Shown here piece after piece: positions 1 to 11,261 of a stretch of 46,110 bases of DNA. The stretch's first letter is position 1. The number at the start of each line of letters is the position of its first letter. The DNA comes from Halomonas sp. GTDB taxonomy: Bacteria > Pseudomonadota > Gammaproteobacteria > Pseudomonadales > Halomonadaceae. The translations under genes were made by a program, and so were the position numbers. The DNA is taken from the NCBI RefSeq assembly GCF_017515565.1, contig NZ_JAFWFN010000065.1:1-46110 (forward strand), read 5' to 3'. The notes beneath the pieces are model-generated. The model was not told where the DNA came from. It worked only from the letters and a program-made list of their open reading frames with translations, and ran no database searches.

Positions 1-495
1 CATGGCCAAGCGGTGGGCACAGGAAAGCCCCGCAGGTCCTGCGCCCACCACGGCAATATGACGGCCGGTGGTGGCGGCGCGTTTGAATGGGTGACCGTCA
101 AACTGCATGTGGTCGGTGGCGTAGCGCTGCAGCAAGCCAATTAATACCGGCTGGCATTCGGTATCGTGGTTACGCACGCAACTGCGCTCGCAGAGGATTT
201 CCGTCGGGCACACCCGAGCGCAGCTGCCACCGAGAATGTTGGCTTCCAGAATGGTTTCCGCCGCACCGTTGATATTGTTTTCGCCGATTTGGCGAATAAA
301 ACTCGGTATATCAATATCCGAGGGACACGCCTCGACGCAGGGTGCATCAAAGCAGTAAAGGCAGCGCTGGCTTTCGATGATGGCTTGGCGCGGGGTTAAC
401 GGCGGGTGTAGATCGCTAAAGTTACTGTCCAGCGTGTGTGGGTCGTAAGTGCCGACCTCTTTAGCGCTGGGTAGGTGATCAAGTGAATGGGTCAC
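1..495 (-). CDS. preT: NAD-dependent dihydropyrimidine dehydrogenase, PreT-type subunit (partial)
   Basis: The gene runs off the left edge of the window, so only the first 165 residues are visible. The N-terminal part carries two cysteine clusters typical of the Fe-S domain of the glutamate synthase small subunit/PreT family (CLYCFDAPCVEACP, then CARVCP and CERSC). A dinucleotide-binding motif starts near the edge (VVGAGPAGLSC). In PreT/PreA enzymes this subunit passes electrons from NAD(P)H to the PreA subunit, which reduces uracil and thymine. The GTG at 495 was chosen because a GGAG lies about 9 bases upstream and the ATG further upstream hits an early stop. It lies 39 bases downstream of the dihydropyrimidinase gene on the same strand, which supports pyrimidine degradation. 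PreA would be expected next, outside the window. Other members of this oxidoreductase family share the Fe-S domain, so the specific name rests partly on context. Confidence 0.85.
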   Translation of the reverse strand, partial: MTHSLDHLPSAKEVGTYDPHTLDSNFSDLHPPLTPRQAIIESQRCLYCFDAPCVEACPSDIDIPSFIRQIGENNINGAAETILEANILGGSCARVCPTEILCERSCVRNHDTECQPVLIGLLQRYATDHMQFDGHPFKRAATTGRHIAVVGAGPAGLSCAHRLAM

Positions 496-534
496 GGTTT
501 TTCTCCATTGCTCTGTTCTTTCAGGGGCAGGGCT

Positions 535-2873
<2,339 letters not shown>

Positions 2874-3054
2874 ATTACAGCCCTCTCTTTTCATACGCGC
2901 CAACCGCATGCGGGCGCATGGGTTCGTTACCGGTCAAGTGGGGAGTTATTGTTTAACTCCTACCAAGTACGATGGCTGCGTGGCGTGCAGTGGCGCTGCC
3001 CTTCGCTTTTCTATAAAGCGTGAGAGGCAAGCGATTATTGTTATTTTCTAAAGT

Positions 3055-3068
3055 TGTCATATTTGACA
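3055..3068. promoter_or_regulatory. Inverted repeat, candidate operator
   Basis: TGTCA and TGACA form a perfect 5-bp inverted repeat around a TATT spacer. It lies about 180 bases upstream of the beta-ureidopropionase start. It is the right size for a dimeric regulator site but is short enough to occur by chance in AT-rich DNA. No regulator can be assigned. Confidence 0.25.
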
Positions 3069-3314
3069 GCTTTTTGAACATAGACTGTTATGCGGTGTGT
3101 TTTCAAGATTTTTTTGAAATTCATTTAACTCTTTGATTTGTTAAATTTTTTATGACGATTATTACTGTTTTTACTAAATTGGTGAAAGCATGCACATTAA
3201 TGGCGTTTATTTTAAAGTCATATAAAATAAGTAGTTAGTGAATTTTTTACGGATTTTTTTAATTTTAATAGCATCTTTTTGGTGCGATTTTTTATGGAAG
3301 AACTACGCTGATTA

Positions 3315-3331
3315 GTGGTTTGTATAACCAC
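3315..3331. promoter_or_regulatory. Inverted repeat GTGGTT-N5-AACCAC, candidate operator
   Basis: A perfect 6-bp inverted repeat with a 5-base centre lies about 170 bases upstream of the permease start. It could be an operator for the permease gene, for example for the nearby LysR protein. That is inference from position only. Confidence 0.3.
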
Positions 3332-3498
3332 AAGGCGAATAATAACAATCACGCTAACAGTGTCTGTATGCCTGTCGGATAAGTCAGCTTCTTGATCAAT
3401 AAGTTAATGGCGTTGTCGTTGTTTTAGGCATGCTTATTGCTCTGCATAAGACTGATACCGTGAATGTAACGGGCAACAGCGCTGCTGAGGAGAATAAA

Positions 3499-5016
3499 AT
3501 GACTGGCTCAACCTCCCAAATGGTGGATAGAGAGGGATTAATTGAACTCGATGTAGGTAAAGACGTACGCGATAGCCCGCGCTTTAACGAGGATATTGCC
3601 CCCACTCAGGCGAGTGAACGAACCTGGAGCAAATGGAACATTGCTGCACTGTGGGTGGGTATGTCGATTTGTGTACCGACCTATACGCTGGGCGGCGTGC
3701 TAACCGCCTATTTTGGCTTAAGCGTTGGGGAGGCACTGTTTGCGATTTTGCTGGCGAACATCATTGTGCTAATTCCGTTAACCCTTAACGCCTTCCCCGG
3801 CACTAAATTTGGTATTCCCTTTCCCGTCGTACTGCGCTCATCGTTCGGTATTTTAGGCTCTAACGTGCCGTGTTTAATACGCGCGCTGGTAGGCTGCGGA
3901 TGGTTTGGCATCCAAACAATGTTTGGTGGTTTAGCCATTCACCTGCTGCTTTCCGCGTTATTTCCTGCTTGGGCAGCCTTGGGTGGCGTAGGTGAAGTTA
4001 TCGGCTTTTTTGTCTTTGGCGCGATGAATTTGTATGTCGTTATTCGTGGAGCCGAATCGATTAAATGGCTGGAAACACTGGCCGCGCCGCTGCTGTTGGC
4101 GGTGGGGATTGGGCTAATGATGTGGGCATGGCCGCATATGTCGATGACTGAGATTTTAGCCCAGCCGCCCTCGCGGCCCGAAGGCGCTTCCGTTTATGGC
4201 TACTTCTTTGCTGGTTTAACCGCCATGGTGGGCTTTTGGGCGACCCTGTCGCTGAATATTCCCGACTTCAGCCGTTTTGCCAAAAGCCAAAAAGATCAGA
4301 TAGTAGGCCAAGTAATTGGGCTGCCGCTGACCATGTTCTTCTTTGCGGCTCTTGGTGTAGTGCTCACCGCAGCGTCTGAATCATTGGTAGGACAAACCAT
4401 TGCTGATCCGGTCAATTTGATCGGGATGATCAATAGCCCATTCTGGGTAGTGCTGGCGATGATATTGATCATTATCGCGACACTTTCCACGAATACGGCC
4501 GCTAATATTGTTTCCCCCACTAATGACTTCCAGAATATTGCACCGAAGTGGATTAACCAGACCCGCGGTGTGCTGTTAACGGGAGCGATGGGCGTGCTGC
4601 TGATGGGCTATGACCTTTTGCAAAAATCCGGGGTGATTACCCAGGGGGTATCGTTAGAGCAGATGTACTCTAACTGGCTGTTGGGTTACTCCAGCCTGCT
4701 GGGCCCAATTGCGGGCATTATGGCAGTGGATTACTTTCTGATTAAAAAGCAGCGTCTGGATGTGCCAAGCCTGTACATGGATAACCACGCTTATCCTGCG
4801 GTGAACACTGCTGGGTTCATCGCTTTCGGTGTGCCGGTGGCACTGACGTTGCTTTCACTATTAACCGGCACCATGAATTGGTTCTACGACTACGGCTGGT
4901 TTACCGGCTCAGCGCTGGGTGCAATTGTTTATTACATTGCAAGCCAAGCGTTAGCCACGTCATCCCAGGTGGGGCCTACGCCGCTAGCTGCAAGTGAAGC
5001 GGTAAAACAGCCATAA
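3499..5016 (+). CDS. NCS1 family nucleobase:cation symporter
   Basis: This is a 505-residue, very hydrophobic protein with about twelve predicted membrane segments and a short soluble N-terminus. Its sequence resembles the NCS1 (cytosine/uracil/hydantoin permease) family, for example WVGMSICVPTYTLGG in the first membrane segment and SLNIPDFSRFAKS in the middle. It should import a pyrimidine or a related ring compound across the inner membrane. The ATG at 3499 was chosen over the upstream in-frame ATG at 3430 because GAGGAG lies six bases before it. It is divergent from the reductive pyrimidine operon, so uracil, thymine or dihydropyrimidines are the likely substrates. Exact specificity cannot be read from the sequence. 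A hairpin overlaps its stop codon. Confidence 0.9.
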   Translation: MTGSTSQMVDREGLIELDVGKDVRDSPRFNEDIAPTQASERTWSKWNIAALWVGMSICVPTYTLGGVLTAYFGLSVGEALFAILLANIIVLIPLTLNAFPGTKFGIPFPVVLRSSFGILGSNVPCLIRALVGCGWFGIQTMFGGLAIHLLLSALFPAWAALGGVGEVIGFFVFGAMNLYVVIRGAESIKWLETLAAPLLLAVGIGLMMWAWPHMSMTEILAQPPSRPEGASVYGYFFAGLTAMVGFWATLSLNIPDFSRFAKSQKDQIVGQVIGLPLTMFFFAALGVVLTAASESLVGQTIADPVNLIGMINSPFWVVLAMILIIIATLSTNTAANIVSPTNDFQNIAPKWINQTRGVLLTGAMGVLLMGYDLLQKSGVITQGVSLEQMYSNWLLGYSSLLGPIAGIMAVDYFLIKKQRLDVPSLYMDNHAYPAVNTAGFIAFGVPVALTLLSLLTGTMNWFYDYGWFTGSALGAIVYYIASQALATSSQVGPTPLAASEAVKQP

Positions 5017-5035
5017 AACGTTACTAACGTTTTAT
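5013..5035. terminator. AT-rich hairpin over the permease stop codon
   Basis: ATAAAACGTT and AACGTTTTAT form a perfect 10-bp stem with an ACT loop, overlapping the TAA at 5014-5016. It lies between convergent genes, which suits termination. There is no long T run after the stem. Confidence 0.4.
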
Positions 5036-5042
5036 CAGCAAA

Positions 5043-5073
5043 GACAGCGCTCGGCCCTTGGCTGGGCGTTGTC
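5043..5073 (-). terminator. Hairpin downstream of the LysR gene
   Basis: On the minus strand GACAACGC can pair with GCGCTGTC (one mismatch in DNA, a G-U pair in RNA), and the stem is followed by TTTGC. It starts only a few bases past the LysR stop codon. This suggests a weak intrinsic terminator for that gene. Confidence 0.4.
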
Positions 5074-5076
5074 GGT

Positions 5077-5982
5077 TTAGTCTGGCTGTTTGAGAAAGCT
5101 CAAAAAAGCATTAACCACTCGGTTGGGACGGCGGTCGCGGCGGGTGATTAACACAAAGGGCGTAAGATAGTGTTGGGTGGCTGCATGGAGCGTGCGCATT
5201 TTGCCCGCTGAGACCCATTGTGCTGCAACGTGTTCCGGTAAAAAGCCGATAAAGCGTCCAGTGAGAATCAAAAAAGCAGCGCCTTCGCGGTCGGAGGCCG
5301 ACGCCTGTGGGTTGAGCGTGTCGTGGGCTACACGCGCATCGCTTGGCAATGGGTAGCGGGGCGTGATGGCTGGCGCATGGGCAATCTCTGCAGCGCTTAT
5401 AGCGTCGTCAGGTTGTTCATAAAGCGGATGATCGGTTGAGCAGTAAAGATAGGAGGGTTCATCGTAAAGTAGGCGAGTTTCCAAGCTGGTGGGCAGGTTT
5501 ACCGCAGGCACCACGCCAACCTGTAAGTGACCGTCCATCACTCCGCGGATGACCGCATCCGAGGGTTCCATATGAATATTAACCGTGACGCTGTGATGGG
5601 GCGCGGTCAGCTTCGCCAGTGCATGGGTAACGTGCATATCGGGCAGGGTTACTAAATTATCGGTAATGCCGATATTCAGCTCGCCCTTGATGCTGTGGTG
5701 CAGGGCGTTAACATCGCTTTTAAACGTCTCCAGCGCCGTCAGCAGCGTCAGGCCTGCCTGATAAATCTCTTTGCCCTCTTCGGTTAAGCTGAACCCTCCG
5801 CGCCCGCGTTGGCAAAGCGAAAAGCCTAAACGGCCTTCTAGATCGTTCATGTGCTGGCTAATGGCTGAGCGGCTAATGCCTAAGGCAGTTTCGGCTGCGG
5901 TAAAGCCGCCGCACTCCACTACGGTTTTAAAAATACGCACCAAGCGTATTTCATAGTCGCTCATTTGGCCTAGGGTGGGCAT
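5077..5982 (-). CDS. LysR family transcriptional regulator
   Basis: A 301-residue protein with an N-terminal winged helix-turn-helix (about residues 9-68; AETALGISRSAISQHMNDLE is the recognition region). A LysR-type substrate-binding domain follows from about residue 95 (KGELNIGITDNLVTLPDMHV). LysR proteins bind DNA as tetramers and respond to a small metabolite. The gene faces the permease convergently and is divergent from the GGDEF-EAL gene at 6177. It could regulate pyrimidine uptake and breakdown, but this is inference from proximity. The ATG at 5982 has an AAGGA about 12 bases upstream. An internal ATG at 5964 is an alternative start. Confidence 0.9.
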   Translation of the reverse strand: MPTLGQMSDYEIRLVRIFKTVVECGGFTAAETALGISRSAISQHMNDLEGRLGFSLCQRGRGGFSLTEEGKEIYQAGLTLLTALETFKSDVNALHHSIKGELNIGITDNLVTLPDMHVTHALAKLTAPHHSVTVNIHMEPSDAVIRGVMDGHLQVGVVPAVNLPTSLETRLLYDEPSYLYCSTDHPLYEQPDDAISAAEIAHAPAITPRYPLPSDARVAHDTLNPQASASDREGAAFLILTGRFIGFLPEHVAAQWVSAGKMRTLHAATQHYLTPFVLITRRDRRPNRVVNAFLSFLKQPD

Positions 5983-6176
5983 GGTGCTGTTTTATCCTTT
6001 AAGAAACCTAGCAAAATTAGCTCTTTAATGGATCTATTGCATTGTAAACTAAGCCTATATCCAATTTAATCGTAAGTAGAGCTGTACGCTTGACGTTATT
6101 CAGTGGGTTATTGTCCCTGTGCAAAAGAGGGCTTGCGTTCCCGTTGCGAACATAATTATAAGGATTTTAAGGCACT

Positions 6177-9100
6177 ATGCCGCAGAGTTTGCCGCCGTCA
6201 TCGTCTTTGTCTCCCAACGCTTTTCCTTTATATCGGCGTCAGCGCTGGGGGAGCATTGCACTTTATTATGCGGCCATGGTGGGGTTGCTGGTGCTCTTTA
6301 CGTGGGCACTAAGTGACCAGTACCGCCAGGAAGTCAACTCCTCTCGCGAGCGTAGCGCCACGCGCGCTGAGCTGGTGGCGGAGTGGGTGAACAGCACCTT
6401 CGTGTTAAGCAATCAGGTGCTGGTCGATGTGGCTCAGTTAGTGGAGCTGCCAGTAGCGCCTGTTGTCGCCGAGTTGCACGATTTCGACTTTGAGGAGCTT
6501 CTGCGCAAGCGCCGGGATAGCTTGGCGATGATTCACGAGATCGAGGTTATTGATCATCAGTGGCAACGGCTGGCGAGCTCTAGTGCCAGCCAGCCGCTAG
6601 GGTTAGAACCTAGCGCCAAAGAGTTCCTGGAGAAATTTGAGCAGGAGCCGTGGCGCGAACAGCTAGTGACACCGCTCTCTTGGTCTGCTGCTTTCAACGA
6701 CTACCATATTCTTCATGCGCGTCGAGTCCAGGGAGCTGAGAGCCGCTTTAATGGCCTTGCTTTGTTGTGTGTAGAGCCACTTGTTTTCAATCAAGCGTTG
6801 GATCGCCTGAGCATGGGGCCGGGTGAGAGTATCGCGATTATCGATACCGAAGGGCAGCTAGTTGCTCGTCGCCCTGGACTTGGGCCGCAAACGGTGCTCG
6901 GTACACCAATTAACCACGCGCGTATTACGCAATTTTTAACCGGCAATACACCCAGCGACAGCGTGCAAATGGTCTCGCCGTTAGAAGGCGATGAGCGTTT
7001 GTTTTGGCTGCATCGCGTTGAGGGATTGCCGTTTGCCGTGGTGGTTGGGGAGAGCATGCAGCAGGTGCTGGCGGGCTGGTGGCAGCGGCTATGGATACTC
7101 AGCGCCATTTGGGTGTTGATTGGCCTGCTGGGGGGCTGGGGCTTACGCCACTATCTCAACCGCCTACAGCTTGAAATGCAGCTTTATCAGCGTATGCAGG
7201 AGCGAGAGCTGGCACGGGCAGAGGCGCAGCAGCGAGAAGCGCGGTTACAGGCGCTGGTCTACTCCATCCAGGACATGATTTTTGTGTTTGATGGCCAGGG
7301 GTGCATGAGCTACGTTCACGCGATTCATCAGCACCGGCTGCTTAAGGATGTCCACAACATTACTGGAAAACACTACAGTGATGTGCTGCCTGAGGAGGTG
7401 GCGAAGGCATTTTCCAGCGTTTTTTATCGCGTACGGCGCCATCGGCATGCTGAGGAGCTTGAATATTCGCTGACATTTGAGGGCGAGGTGAGATATTTCA
7501 CGGCCACCATCAGCCCGTTAAGCGATGCTAGCGGTGGTTTTGATGGGGTGTTGGCGCTGGTGCGGGATATTACCCAGGCCAAGATGGATGATGTGCAGCT
7601 ACGCATTGCCGCGACTGCGTTCCAAACACATCTGGGTATGCTGATTACCGATGCCCAGGGGTGCATTTTAAAAGTGAACCGGACCTTTACGCGCATTACA
7701 GGCTACCAAGAGAGCGATGTGCTGGGGGAAAACCCGCGCATGTTCAGCTCAGGCCGTCACGATGCCGATTTTTACCGCACGCTGTGGGGTAATGTCGCTA
7801 AATCAGGCAACTGGGAAGGGGAGGTTTGGAACCGGCGTAAAAATGGCGAAGTATTTCCTGAGTGGCTCACCATCAGTGCGGTTAAAGATAATGACGGTGT
7901 GTTGACGCATTATGTCGCGACGCTTAGCGATATCACCGAGCGTAAAGCGGCGGAAAAAGAGATCCACAAGCTAGCGTTTTACGACCCGTTAACCGGGCTT
8001 GCGAATCGCCGTTTGTTTATGGATCGCTTGGAAGCCACTATGAAGACCCGTCCGCGGAACCCGCATCACGGCGCGCTGCTATTTATCGATTTAGACAACT
8101 TCAAGCAGGTCAACGATACCCTAGGCCACTACGCCGGAGACCAGTTGCTTCAGCAAATGGCCACGCAGCTGCAGGCGGTACTACGGGAAACAGATACCCT
8201 GGCGCGCTTAGGGGGCGATGAGTTTGCAGTGGTGATTGATACGCTCAATGAAGATGCCGAGCAAACGGCGCTGCTGGCGGAGGGTATTGCCCAAAAGCTG
8301 CTGGTCGCGATTCGTCGTCCGGTGCTGCTGCGCGATGAGACCGTGATGGTAACCGGGAGTATTGGTATTACGGTGGTGGATGGCAGTGCACCAAGCGTCG
8401 ATGACTATTTGCAGCAAGCGGATATGGCGCTATTCCAGGCCAAAGAAGCCGGGCGCGATACGCTGAGCTTCTTCGACCCCGCCATGCAGTCAGAGCTGGT
8501 GCAGCGTGCGCGGCTTGAGGCAGACCTTCGCCATGCCTTGGCCAATCAGCAGTGGCGGCTGCACTATCAGCCCCAAGTCGACGGCGACGGTGTGCCAACG
8601 GGGGTAGAAGCGCTACTACGTTGGCAGCATCCTGAGCGCGGCATGGTGTCTCCTGGGGTGTTTATTTCACTACTGGAGAGCACGCGGTTAATTAACGAAG
8701 TGGGCGATTGGGTGCTGGAAGAGGCGTGCTGCCAGCTGGCCGAATGGGCGCAGCAGCCGCAGTACGCGCACTTGGAAATGGCCGTGAATGTGAGCCCACT
8801 GCAGTTCCGTGAGCCAGACTTTTTAGCCCGCACCCAAGCTATTTTGCAACGAACCGGCGCGCCACTGGAAAAGCTGAAACTTGAAGTCACCGAAAGCCTG
8901 TTTGTAGAAGCCCGTGATGATGCCCGGGCTAAAATGGAGGCGTTAAGAGCACTCGGCGTACGCTTCTCTCTGGATGACTTTGGCACCGGTTACTCATCGC
9001 TTGCGTACCTGGCAAAACTGCCGCTGGATCAGCTGAAAATTGACCAGAGCTTTGTGCGTGAAATTCTGCAAAGCCCCGCCAATGCGGCGATCGTGGAGAG

Positions 9101-9275
9101 TACCATTGCGCTGGCCAAGAGCTTAGGGCTTGAAGTGATTGCTGAAGGAGTAGAAACCGGCGAACAGCAGCGCTGGCTGGCCGAGCACGGCTGCTACTGC
9201 TACCAGGGGTATCTGTTTGCACGGCCGATGGCGTTGTCTGGGTTAACCCAATGGGTCAGCCAGCAGGAGGGGTAG
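6177..9275 (+). CDS. Membrane-bound CACHE-PAS-PAS-GGDEF-EAL cyclic di-GMP protein
   Basis: This 1032-residue protein has a membrane segment at about 26-46 and a periplasmic sensor region to about 300 that resembles a double CACHE domain. A second membrane segment lies at about 305-327. Two PAS domains follow (about 355-470 and 476-595; the second ends in the usual DITERKAAEKE). Then comes a GGDEF domain with an intact GGDEF near residue 679 and an upstream RETD that matches an RxxD inhibition site. The EAL domain starts near residue 810 (EALLRWQHP) and keeps NVSPLQF, LEVTES, DDFGTGYSSL and EGVET. Both cyclase and phosphodiesterase activity are therefore possible. It stands alone, divergent from the LysR gene, and its 3' end overlaps the convergent COG0523 gene by 33 bases. 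The signal sensed is unknown. Confidence 0.92.
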   Translation: MPQSLPPSSSLSPNAFPLYRRQRWGSIALYYAAMVGLLVLFTWALSDQYRQEVNSSRERSATRAELVAEWVNSTFVLSNQVLVDVAQLVELPVAPVVAELHDFDFEELLRKRRDSLAMIHEIEVIDHQWQRLASSSASQPLGLEPSAKEFLEKFEQEPWREQLVTPLSWSAAFNDYHILHARRVQGAESRFNGLALLCVEPLVFNQALDRLSMGPGESIAIIDTEGQLVARRPGLGPQTVLGTPINHARITQFLTGNTPSDSVQMVSPLEGDERLFWLHRVEGLPFAVVVGESMQQVLAGWWQRLWILSAIWVLIGLLGGWGLRHYLNRLQLEMQLYQRMQERELARAEAQQREARLQALVYSIQDMIFVFDGQGCMSYVHAIHQHRLLKDVHNITGKHYSDVLPEEVAKAFSSVFYRVRRHRHAEELEYSLTFEGEVRYFTATISPLSDASGGFDGVLALVRDITQAKMDDVQLRIAATAFQTHLGMLITDAQGCILKVNRTFTRITGYQESDVLGENPRMFSSGRHDADFYRTLWGNVAKSGNWEGEVWNRRKNGEVFPEWLTISAVKDNDGVLTHYVATLSDITERKAAEKEIHKLAFYDPLTGLANRRLFMDRLEATMKTRPRNPHHGALLFIDLDNFKQVNDTLGHYAGDQLLQQMATQLQAVLRETDTLARLGGDEFAVVIDTLNEDAEQTALLAEGIAQKLLVAIRRPVLLRDETVMVTGSIGITVVDGSAPSVDDYLQQADMALFQAKEAGRDTLSFFDPAMQSELVQRARLEADLRHALANQQWRLHYQPQVDGDGVPTGVEALLRWQHPERGMVSPGVFISLLESTRLINEVGDWVLEEACCQLAEWAQQPQYAHLEMAVNVSPLQFREPDFLARTQAILQRTGAPLEKLKLEVTESLFVEARDDARAKMEALRALGVRFSLDDFGTGYSSLAYLAKLPLDQLKIDQSFVREILQSPANAAIVESTIALAKSLGLEVIAEGVETGEQQRWLAEHGCYCYQGYLFARPMALSGLTQWVSQQEG

Positions 9276-10250
9276 CTGAAGGCGGGTTGCTAGCGCGTCG
9301 GGAACAATCACTTCCAGGCGCGAATCCTGGCGCCAAGCGCTGCTCTCTACACTGAGTGTGCCGTCGGCGCGATTAAGGCGCTTCCAGCCGCTGTCGGTAT
9401 GAAACACTCCTTTTACCCGTGCCGCAGCGGGGAGTTCGCCCAACCAAATTGCTAAGCGGTCAAGGTCAAAGCGCTCACTAGGGTGCCAGCGCACCCCCGT
9501 GCTGGTGTAGCCAAGGGCGCTAGCGGTTTCTTGCTGGGGTTTGCCAGGCGGAGGGGGAAAGTCAAAAAAATCGCCTTCCAGACTAGGAGCGGTGGCGGGC
9601 TGCTGATGGGCCACGGGTACGTCAGCACGCGTCGAGGTGGCTTTGCCGCTGTTAAGTAATCGGGAAATAGGCAGTTGTCCAGCGTTAGCGTGGTGAATCC
9701 ATTTGCGCGTTGGCCAAAGCGCGTCAACAAACTGCTGTGCATTTTCAAGTTGCTCAGGAGCTGACTGTTCCCGCATGGTAATCACTACCGCGTCGGCCAT
9801 GGCCAACTGGTCTTGAAACGTTTCGTGGGCGCGCACGCGCGCTTCATCCAGGCGGCGAGGGTCGAGCGTAGCGATAATGTCGTGGATATCAACGACGTCT
9901 TGAAACGCCTCGCCTCGCAGTAGGTCAAGTAGCCCCGCCGGATGACCCAGCCCCGAGGGCTCGATAATCACTCGGTCAGGTTTGCTGCGCGCCAGTAGAT
10001 TTACCTGCGCTGCCTGGAGCACAAACGCCAGCTGGCAGCACAGGCAACCGCCGGGCAGGCCTTTCACTACCACATCCTCGCGGTGGTCAAACATCGCTTG
10101 ATCGATGCCAATTTGACCAAACTCGTTGACCAGAATTGCCCACGTTTCATCCACAGGCTTTTGTTCAAGCAGGCTGTGGATAAGCGTGGTTTTTCCGCTG
10201 CCTAAAAAGCCGGTGATGATATGCACCGGTACTTTTTTTAAAGCTGCCAC
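9243..10250 (-). CDS. CobW/COG0523 family metal-chaperone GTPase
   Basis: A 335-residue G3E GTPase with a P-loop GFLGSGKT (14-21) and the family metal-binding motif GGCLCC (Cys69, Cys71, Cys72). IIEPSGLGHP is the expected switch region, and a CobW C-terminal domain is recognisable. Members bind zinc, cobalt, nickel or iron and deliver it to client proteins using GTP. The start is a GTG at 10250, just after the moaA stop codon, with a G-rich ribosome site that overlaps the end of moaA. It is the last gene of the fdhD-mobA-moeA-moaA operon, so a role in metal supply to the formate dehydrogenase or cofactor pathway is plausible but unproven. Its 3' end overlaps the GGDEF-EAL gene on the opposite strand. 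Confidence 0.9.
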   Translation of the reverse strand: MAALKKVPVHIITGFLGSGKTTLIHSLLEQKPVDETWAILVNEFGQIGIDQAMFDHREDVVVKGLPGGCLCCQLAFVLQAAQVNLLARSKPDRVIIEPSGLGHPAGLLDLLRGEAFQDVVDIHDIIATLDPRRLDEARVRAHETFQDQLAMADAVVITMREQSAPEQLENAQQFVDALWPTRKWIHHANAGQLPISRLLNSGKATSTRADVPVAHQQPATAPSLEGDFFDFPPPPGKPQQETASALGYTSTGVRWHPSERFDLDRLAIWLGELPAAARVKGVFHTDSGWKRLNRADGTLSVESSAWRQDSRLEVIVPDALATRLQLPLLLADPLG

Positions 10251-10253
10251 GCC

Positions 10254-11261
10254 CTAGCCCCCCGTCATGTTCATAAAGCGCACCACCTGAACATCGCCAT
10301 CGGTGGTGAAATGATGGCGTTCAGGCTTCAGCGGCAGCGCATTGATAATGGCAGTTTTCAGTGCCTGCATATCCCCTGGATAGCGGCGCAGCACAGCGCG
10401 CAGATCCACCGAGTGCTCGTTGCCTAGGCAGAGCAGCAGGCGCCCTTCAACGGTGACACGAACGCGGTTGCAGGTGTCGCAAAAATTGTGGCTATGGGGC
10501 GAAATAAACCCCACGCGACTGTCGCTATCGGCCATTTTAAAGTAGCGCGACGGGCCGGGCGTCGTTTCTGTGGTAGGGGTTAGCGGGTAGCGAGTTTCAA
10601 TCAGTGCCTGCACATCGTCGCTAGAGTAGAAGGTCTCTGCCCGGGAGTGGTCAGAAACGTCGCCCAACGGCATCTCTTCGATAAAACTAATATCGAGCCC
10701 TTCTTGGCGGGCAAAGGCAACGAGGTCGAGCACTTCATCGTCGTTACGCCCTTTCAAAATCACCGCGTTGAGCTTAATGCGCTGGAAACCGGCCTCTTTG
10801 GCGGCGTGGATGCCGTCAATCACCTTGGCTAAGTCACCGGTGCGGGTCAGTTGCTTAAAGCGTTCCGGGTCGAGTGAGTCCAGGCTGATGTTCAACCTGC
10901 GCAGGCCGCCCGCAAACAGCTGTTTCGCGTGTTTGCGTAGGCTGGCGCCGTTGGTGGTCATGGTGAAGTCGTTAAGCCCTGGCAGCGTGCCTATTTCATC
11001 TACTAACTGCTCAATGCCTTTTCGCACCAGCGGTTCGCCGCCTGTGAGGCGGATTTTTTCAACGCCTAGCTCGGTGAAGGCACGGGCGACCATCGCCAGC
11101 TCTTCCAAGGTGAGCACTTGCGCGCGAGGTAGAAACACCATCTCCTCGCTCATGCAGTACACGCAGCGGAAGTCGCAGCGATCGGTGACAGAAATCCGCA
11201 CGTAGCTGACACGGCGGCCAAAGTCGTCAATCAGTTGTTTGGCAATCTGTGGATCGGTCAT
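10254..11261 (-). CDS. moaA: GTP 3',8-cyclase MoaA (molybdenum cofactor step 1)
   Basis: A radical SAM enzyme of about 335 residues. The CxxxCxxC motif is Cys29, Cys33, Cys36 ([10 protein letters not shown]). The second, C-terminal cluster motif is CDTCNRVR with a further Cys in LLLCLG. The protein ends in the conserved double glycine (MNMTGG). With MoaC it converts GTP to cyclic pyranopterin monophosphate. I chose the ATG at 11261, which overlaps the moeA stop as ATGA. A GTG two codons upstream (11267) is an alternative. MoaC is not in the window. Confidence 0.96.
   Translation of the reverse strand: MTDPQIAKQLIDDFGRRVSYVRISVTDRCDFRCVYCMSEEMVFLPRAQVLTLEELAMVARAFTELGVEKIRLTGGEPLVRKGIEQLVDEIGTLPGLNDFTMTTNGASLRKHAKQLFAGGLRRLNISLDSLDPERFKQLTRTGDLAKVIDGIHAAKEAGFQRIKLNAVILKGRNDDEVLDLVAFARQEGLDISFIEEMPLGDVSDHSRAETFYSSDDVQALIETRYPLTPTTETTPGPSRYFKMADSDSRVGFISPHSHNFCDTCNRVRVTVEGRLLLCLGNEHSVDLRAVLRRYPGDMQALKTAIINALPLKPERHHFTTDGDVQVVRFMNMTGG

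Larger units (their letters stand above)
2874..3498. other. AT-rich divergent intergenic region between the catabolic operon and the permease gene
   Basis: This is the only gene-free stretch longer than 300 bases. It separates the minus-strand pyrimidine operon from the plus-strand permease and is much richer in A and T than its flanks, especially 3040-3300. I see no convincing ORF. The extension of the permease frame to 3430 lacks a ribosome site. Two short perfect inverted repeats are listed separately. No clear -35/-10 pair or sigma-54 GG-N10-GC element could be assigned by eye. Confidence 0.6.

Noticed and set aside
2941-3010. GG...GC elements resembling a sigma-54 promoter
   Set aside because: Spacing between the GG and GC pairs does not fit the required ten bases, and no enhancer-binding protein gene is nearby.
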